DNA from: Dehalococcoidales bacterium
GTDB lineage: Bacteria; Chloroflexota; Dehalococcoidia; Dehalococcoidales; ARS1013
DNA: 9,870 bases
Assembly: GCA_002690375.1 (NCBI GenBank)
Contig: NZEH01000026.1
Coordinates: 10,152-20,021 of the forward strand
Direction of reading: 5' to 3'
Part shown: positions 6,380 to 9,870 of the stretch, piece by piece
How the letters are laid out: each line of letters opens with the position of its first letter
Numbering within the stretch: the stretch's first letter is position 1
Notes under the pieces: model-generated
The model's input: only the letters and a program-made list of their open reading frames with translations
The model's database searches: none
What the model was told of the DNA's origin: nothing
Position numbers and translations under genes: made by a program

Positions 6380-7725
6380 TGATAGCGAAGCCATTACTAA
6401 TCCAAGGCGGTCGTATAATTGACCCCAGCCAGGGAATAGATAGAATTGGTAATTTGATAATCTCAGGCGATAAAATCTTGGGACTAGGCACTGCCCAGTC
6501 TAGCCTGCCCGATTCAGATTACGATATCATCAATGCTGAAGGCCTAATCGTTTGTCCTGGTTTTATTGACCTCCACTGCCACTTAAGGCAGCCCGGTTTT
6601 GAGGAAAAGGAGACCATCTCAAGCGGCAGCCGAGCCGCTGCTAGGGGTGGCTTTACCACTATCTGTTGTATGCCCAATACTAACCCACCATTAGATGACC
6701 AGGCTACTATAGATTTTGTAAAGTCAACCGCAGCTAGCGAAGGTGTAGTCCGTGTTCTGCCTGTTGGCTGTATTTCTAAAGGCAGAAAGGGTAAAGAACT
6801 AGCTGAGATGGGAGAATTGGCCCAGGCCGGGGCGATTGCCTTCAGTGACGACGGTCAGCCGCTAAGGAGCTCACGCCTGATGCGTCAGGCAATGGAATAT
6901 AGTCTTGCCTTTTCTTTGCCGCTTATTGACCACTGTGAGGATACCGCCCTTAGTGAGGGCGGGCAGATGAATGAGGGTATCATAGCCACCAAGCTAGGTC
7001 TTTGTGGAATACCAGCTGCTGCCGAGGAGAGTATAGTTGCCCGTGACCTAGCCTTAGCTCACCTCATCGGGGCTCGCCTGCACATTGCCCATACCACGAC
7101 TCAAGGCTCGGTTGAGCTTATCCGTCGTGCTAAAGAGAAGGGGATCAAAGTTACCGCTGAGGTTACTCCCCATCACCTCACTCTGACCGAAGAAAGGGTA
7201 ATCGGTTATGACACCAATGCCAAGGTAAATCCACCATTAAGAACCAAGCGGGATATAAAGGCTTTAATTGTGGGGTTGAAGGAAGGCGTTATTGATATTA
7301 TCGCTACTGACCACGCCCCTCACACTGGAAATGATAAACTCTCGGAGTTTGCTCTGGCTCCTTTCGGCATTAGTGGATTGGAAACGGCACTGGGTAGCCT
7401 GATGAGCTTGGTTCACGATGAAGAGCTAACTCTAGCTATTCTAATTGCCAAGCTTACCTGTGGGCCAGCCAAGCTCATCGGTACCGGATATGGCAAGCTG
7501 GGCACTCTAGAAGTTGGCGCCTCGGCTGAGGTAACTATTTTTGACCCTGACTTGGAGTGGATGGTAGATGCCAGTGATTTTACATCCAAAGGTAAAAATA
7601 CGCCACTTAATGGCAAAAAGCTAAAGGGCAAGATAATAGCAACCATATATCAAGGGAAGCTCGTGTATAAAGATGATAGGCTAACAATCCAATCGGGTAA
7701 ATTATGGTTAAAAAGACAACACTAG
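6376..7725 (+). CDS. pyrC: Dihydroorotase, class I
   Basis: This amidohydrolase closes carbamoyl-aspartate to dihydroorotate. Metal and substrate residues visible in 449 residues: H-C-H-L-R (67-71), P-N-T (100-102), F-S-D-D-G (156-160), D-H-C-E-D (185-189), H-I-A-H-T-T (236-241), V-N-P-P-L-R (284-289), and A-T-D-H-A-P-H (310-316) with the essential Asp312. The length and motifs fit the longer class I type (Aquifex and Bacillus-like, often in complex with PyrB) rather than the short class II of E. coli. In studied class I enzymes the aspartate of the F-S-D-D-G region takes the place of the carboxylated lysine. Two ATGs lie in a row at 6376 and 6379. GGGGGT at 6365-6370 is 5 bases from the first and 8 from the second, so the second may be the true start. 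It overlaps pyrB by 4 bases and carA by 22. Confidence 0.95.
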   Translation: MMIAKPLLIQGGRIIDPSQGIDRIGNLIISGDKILGLGTAQSSLPDSDYDIINAEGLIVCPGFIDLHCHLRQPGFEEKETISSGSRAAARGGFTTICCMPNTNPPLDDQATIDFVKSTAASEGVVRVLPVGCISKGRKGKELAEMGELAQAGAIAFSDDGQPLRSSRLMRQAMEYSLAFSLPLIDHCEDTALSEGGQMNEGIIATKLGLCGIPAAAEESIVARDLALAHLIGARLHIAHTTTQGSVELIRRAKEKGIKVTAEVTPHHLTLTEERVIGYDTNAKVNPPLRTKRDIKALIVGLKEGVIDIIATDHAPHTGNDKLSEFALAPFGISGLETALGSLMSLVHDEELTLAILIAKLTCGPAKLIGTGYGKLGTLEVGASAEVTIFDPDLEWMVDASDFTSKGKNTPLNGKKLKGKIIATIYQGKLVYKDDRLTIQSGKLWLKRQH

Positions 7726-8795
7726 TCCTAGAAGATGGCTCAGCTTACGAAGGTTACTCCTTTGGTGCTGAGGCTGATACTTATGGCGAAGTGGTCTTCA
7801 ATACCAGCATGATTGGCTATCAGGAGATGCTGACCGATCCATCCTATGCCGGGCAGATTGTTGTGCCCACCTATCCCTTAATCGGCAACTACGGTGTAAA
7901 TAACGAGGACTTTGAATCAAATAAAATCCAAGTAAGGGGCTTTGTCGTCAGAGAGGAGTGCCCCCAGCCAAATCACTACCTCAGCACCGCCACCCTCCAC
8001 CAGTATCTTGAGGAAGCCGGTATACCCGGTATAAGTGGTGTGGATACTCGGGCTATTACCCGCCAGCTTCGCTCATCAGGGGTAATGATGGGTATCATAA
8101 CTAGCGATAAGACCCCCGAACAGGCATTAGAAGAGCTAGAAAGAGCACCTAGATACGGTTCTACTGATTATGTAAAGCAAATTACTGCCAACGCTTCCTA
8201 CCAGTGGCAACTGGAACTAGCTAGCTCAAAGCCTTTATATAATATAGTAGTTCTGGACTGTGGTCTGAAATACAATATTCTGCGCTTACTTTCCCATCTG
8301 GGTTGCCGGGTAACGGCTGTCCCAGCCACTACATCAGCCGAGGATATCCTGATATTAAAACCGGATGGCATTCTTCTATCCCCAGGGCCAGGTGACCCGG
8401 AACTACTGGACTACATCGTAGGTACAGTCCGGAAACTCATTGGCAGAAAGCCAATGATGGGTGTCTGCCTGGGTAATCAGCTTATTGCCCGTGCTTTTGG
8501 CGCCAAAACTTTCAAGTTGAAATTTGGTCATCGCGGCGGTAACCACCCGGTTAGAGACCTGTCAACTGGGCGCATCCACATCACTGCTCAAAACCACGGC
8601 TATGCCGTTTCTCCCGATAGCTTAAAAGACGGCTTAGAGGTAAGCCACATAAACCTAAATGATGGTACGGTGGAAGGCTTGTGCCATAAAGAGCTACCCA
8701 TATTCGCTATCCAGTATCATAGTGAAGCATCACCTGGTCCGCTGGATAACACCTACCTTTTTGAGAAGTTTCTGGGGATGTTAAGGGTAGGGTAA
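7704..8795 (+). CDS. carA: Carbamoyl-phosphate synthase small subunit (glutamine amidotransferase)
   Basis: CarA hydrolyses glutamine and passes ammonia through a tunnel to CarB. The 363 residues contain the N-terminal CPSase small domain (L-V-L-E-D-G at 7-12, G-E-V-V-F-N-T-S-M-I-G-Y-Q at 28-40, S-G-V-D-T-R-A-I-T-R at 111-120). The C-terminal class I amidotransferase follows: L-S-P-G-P-G-D-P (225-232), the nucleophile Cys255 in G-V-C-L-G-N-Q, and His339 with Glu341 in Q-Y-H-S-E-A-S-P-G-P. The triad is complete, so it should be active. The ATG lies inside the end of pyrC, with a modest GGG site about 6 bases upstream, so coupling to pyrC translation is likely. The last codons run into a G-rich repeat that includes the stop codon. 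Confidence 0.96.
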   Translation: MVKKTTLVLEDGSAYEGYSFGAEADTYGEVVFNTSMIGYQEMLTDPSYAGQIVVPTYPLIGNYGVNNEDFESNKIQVRGFVVREECPQPNHYLSTATLHQYLEEAGIPGISGVDTRAITRQLRSSGVMMGIITSDKTPEQALEELERAPRYGSTDYVKQITANASYQWQLELASSKPLYNIVVLDCGLKYNILRLLSHLGCRVTAVPATTSAEDILILKPDGILLSPGPGDPELLDYIVGTVRKLIGRKPMMGVCLGNQLIARAFGAKTFKLKFGHRGGNHPVRDLSTGRIHITAQNHGYAVSPDSLKDGLEVSHINLNDGTVEGLCHKELPIFAIQYHSEASPGPLDNTYLFEKFLGMLRVG

Positions 8796-8803
8796 GGGTA
8801 GGG
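8785..8803 (+). repeat. G-quadruplex-type motif across the carA stop codon
   Basis: Four runs of GGG (8785-8787, 8790-8792, 8796-8798, 8801-8803) are separated by TA, TAA and TA, which fits the standard G3 with 1-7 base loops pattern. The stretch is a short imperfect tandem of an 11-base unit GGGTAGGGTAA, which suggests slippage. The carA TAA (8793-8795) is the middle loop. Since the G-rich strand is the coding strand, the mRNA would carry the motif. Folding has not been shown. Confidence 0.7.
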
Positions 8804-8813
8804 CTAAGGAACT

Positions 8814-8834
8814 TCTCCTTTTCTTAAAGGGAGA
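8814..8834. repeat. Small palindrome in the carA-carB gap, REP-like
   Basis: TCTCCTTT (8814-8821) pairs with AAAGGGAGA (8826-8834) around the loop TCTT, with one bulged G. An alternative fold pairs AAGGA (8806-8810) with TCCTT (8816-8820), followed by TTCTT, which is a weak terminator-like shape. Downstream, 8835-8866 remains strongly purine-rich with further GGG, GGGG and GGGGG runs. The look of paired CTCC/GGGAG arms with A/T-rich spacing recalls short interspersed palindromes found in many bacterial genomes, but a single copy cannot prove that. Confidence 0.4.
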
Positions 8835-8849
8835 TAAAGAGGGATTTAA

Positions 8850-9053
8850 ACGGGGACAAAGGGGGTAAGCTGGAAAAGGGAAGAGATCACTTATATCTAT
8901 GAAGAAGAAAAGGAATTCTTAGAAGATCTTGAAAGAATATTTAATGAATTATCGCGCAAGTATGGCCAAAACTTGTGGTCATTTGATATTTCTCCACTCA
9001 ACAATACGATAATAATACTAAATGAAATAGATTTAGGAGTATATATATATTGA
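8850..9053 (+). pseudogene. Open frame without start codon between carA and carB; probable gene remnant
   Basis: After a TAA at 8847-8849 the frame stays open for 67 codons to TGA at 9051-9053. There is no in-frame ATG or GTG, and the only TTG is late (within N-L-W). The translation reads like real protein: charged and helical first (E-E-E-K-E-F-L-E-D-L-E-R-I-F-N-E-L), then L-W-S-F-D-I-S-P-L-N and an isoleucine-rich end ([15 protein letters not shown]). I do not recognise a family. Base use is much richer in A and T than in carA or carB. An ATG at 8899 is in another frame and stops after eight codons. Either this is the 3' remnant of a gene brought in or left between carA and carB, or a small protein using a rare start such as ATC at 8886. 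The stop overlaps the carB start. Confidence 0.35.
9035..9039 (+). promoter_or_regulatory. carB ribosome binding site deciding a TTG start
   Basis: AGGAG lies 10 bases before TTG at 9050. The spacer is a run of alternating TA. No ATG or GTG lies in the carB frame between here and the conserved K-V-L-I-I-G-S-G-P region, so TTG is the best start. Confidence 0.7.
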
Positions 9054-9870
9054 CCAAAAAACCATCTAAAGTCCTAATTATCGGGTCAGGGCCGATTGTC
9101 ATCGGGCAGGCGGCTGAGTTTGACTATGCTGGCACACAGGCGTGTAAGGCAATGAGGGAAGAAGGGGTAACCTCGGTGTTGGTTAACTCCAACCCGGCGA
9201 CCATTATGACCGATGAGGGCATCGCTGATATTATCTATATTGAGCCACTGACGGTGGCTATGGTTGCCCGCATCATTGAAAGAGAGCGCCCCGACGGACT
9301 GTTGCCTACCCTTGGTGGTCAAACGGGGCTAAATCTGGCAGTTGATTTAGCCGATGCCGGCGTGCTTGATAAATACAATGTAAAGAGCCTGGGGACGCCG
9401 ATAGAGACGATACGAATGGCTGAAGACCGAGAGTTATTTAAGCAAATGCTGATTAAAATCAACGAGTCGGTGCCCAAAAGTGCCACCGTAACCAGCCTTA
9501 AGCAAGCGAACAAGGTGGCTAAAGAGTTGAGTCTGCCGCTGGTAGTCCGTCCGGCCTATACATTGGGGGGGACGGGGGGAGGTATTGCCAGCACCTTAAA
9601 GGAACTGGGAGAAATTGTAACTGCTGGTCTTGCCGCCAGCCCTATCGGTCAAGTGCTTCTGGAAAGCTCGCTGGTTGGTTGGAAGGAAATTGAGTATGAG
9701 GTCATGCGAGACGCTGCCGATAACTGCATCACCGTCTGCAATATGGAGAATTTTGACCCCATGGGGGTGCATACTGGTGATAGCATTGTGGTTGCCCCCA
9801 GCCAGACGCTAACCAATAAAGAGTATCAGATGCTTAGGACAGCCAGCTTAAAGATTATCCGTGCCCTTGG
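9050..9870 (+). CDS. carB: Carbamoyl-phosphate synthase large subunit, N-terminal quarter (runs off window)
   Basis: CarB makes carbamoyl phosphate from bicarbonate, ammonia delivered by CarA and two ATP. Only 273 codons of an expected roughly 1070 are present, all from the first (carboxyphosphate) half. Seen: [22 protein letters not shown] near the start, the preATP-grasp fold; then [21 protein letters not shown], the ATP-grasp glycine loop [23 protein letters not shown], and [15 protein letters not shown]. No break is seen. The TTG start overlaps the stop of the preceding startless frame by two bases. Unlike the other operon genes it does not overlap its real upstream neighbour carA but lies 254 bases beyond it. 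I see no separate promoter of good quality in the gap, so it is probably transcribed with the operon. Confidence 0.95.
   Translation, partial: MTKKPSKVLIIGSGPIVIGQAAEFDYAGTQACKAMREEGVTSVLVNSNPATIMTDEGIADIIYIEPLTVAMVARIIERERPDGLLPTLGGQTGLNLAVDLADAGVLDKYNVKSLGTPIETIRMAEDRELFKQMLIKINESVPKSATVTSLKQANKVAKELSLPLVVRPAYTLGGTGGGIASTLKELGEIVTAGLAASPIGQVLLESSLVGWKEIEYEVMRDAADNCITVCNMENFDPMGVHTGDSIVVAPSQTLTNKEYQMLRTASLKIIRAL

Noticed and set aside
6376..6381. Double ATG at the pyrC start as a sign of a frameshift or misassembly
   Set aside because: Both ATGs are in the same frame, and the ATGA overlap with pyrB is an ordinary coupling arrangement.
8899..8922. ATG at 8899 after a purine-rich stretch as the start of a small gene
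   Set aside because: It stops after eight codons and is out of frame with the longer open stretch.
8796..9049. A second PyrR site or attenuator before carB
   Set aside because: No match to the ARUCCNGNGAGGYU loop is present in the gap, and the palindrome there lacks a proper T-run.
9086..9513. Two minus-strand open frames opposite carB
   Set aside because: The plus strand encodes conserved CarB motifs throughout, and the antisense translations have no family features.
9630..9812. Plus-strand 60-codon frame inside carB
   Set aside because: It is out of frame with CarB across a stretch where the ATP-grasp sequence is continuous and conserved.

Overview
The window looks like a bacterial chromosome segment, most probably from the Chloroflexota and perhaps the class Dehalococcoidia. 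That placement is an inference from three things: internalin-like leucine-rich repeats of the N-x-I-S-D-I-S type with a typical capping tail, the compact pyrR-pyrB-pyrC-carA-carB order, and moderate base composition with TTG start use. No rRNA, tRNA, transposase or CRISPR array is present, so the lineage cannot be fixed from this window alone.

Layout. Positions 1-563 (+) hold the 3' end of a leucine-rich-repeat protein gene that begins before the window. Facing it on the minus strand is a two-gene DNA repair unit, pcrA/uvrD (4594-2360) followed 3 bases later by mutL (2356-656). A 227-base divergent intergenic region (4595-4821) separates this unit from the plus-strand pyrimidine operon: pyrR (4822-5388), pyrB (5375-6379), pyrC (6376-7725), carA (7704-8795) and the first quarter of carB (9050-9870, running off the end). 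The first four operon genes overlap each other. Only carA and carB are separated, by an unusual 254-base gap with a G-rich tract, a small palindrome and an open frame that lacks a start codon.

How it works together. CarA and CarB make carbamoyl phosphate from glutamine, bicarbonate and ATP. PyrB condenses it with aspartate, and PyrC closes the ring to dihydroorotate. These are the first three steps of UMP synthesis. PyrR is the UMP-sensing RNA-binding regulator. The best regulatory signal in the window is the leader before pyrR: a strong sigma-70-type promoter (TTGTCA, 17 bp, TATAAT), a consensus PyrR-binding loop (AGTCCAGTGAGGCT), a 12-bp antiterminator stem that competes with it, and a hairpin followed by TTATTTTT that ends exactly at the pyrR start codon and also buries the pyrR ribosome binding site. 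This is a complete three-state attenuator, and the same hairpin could act at the level of translation.

The repair unit is conventional in protein content: a UvrD-family helicase with a C-terminal Tudor-like domain, and an endonuclease-type MutL. pcrA has an extended -10 element so close to its ATG that its message may be leaderless. No wholly new system of genes is visible. The points most worth a second look are the dual-purpose PyrR attenuator, the disrupted carA-carB junction, and the repeat-driven LRR gene.
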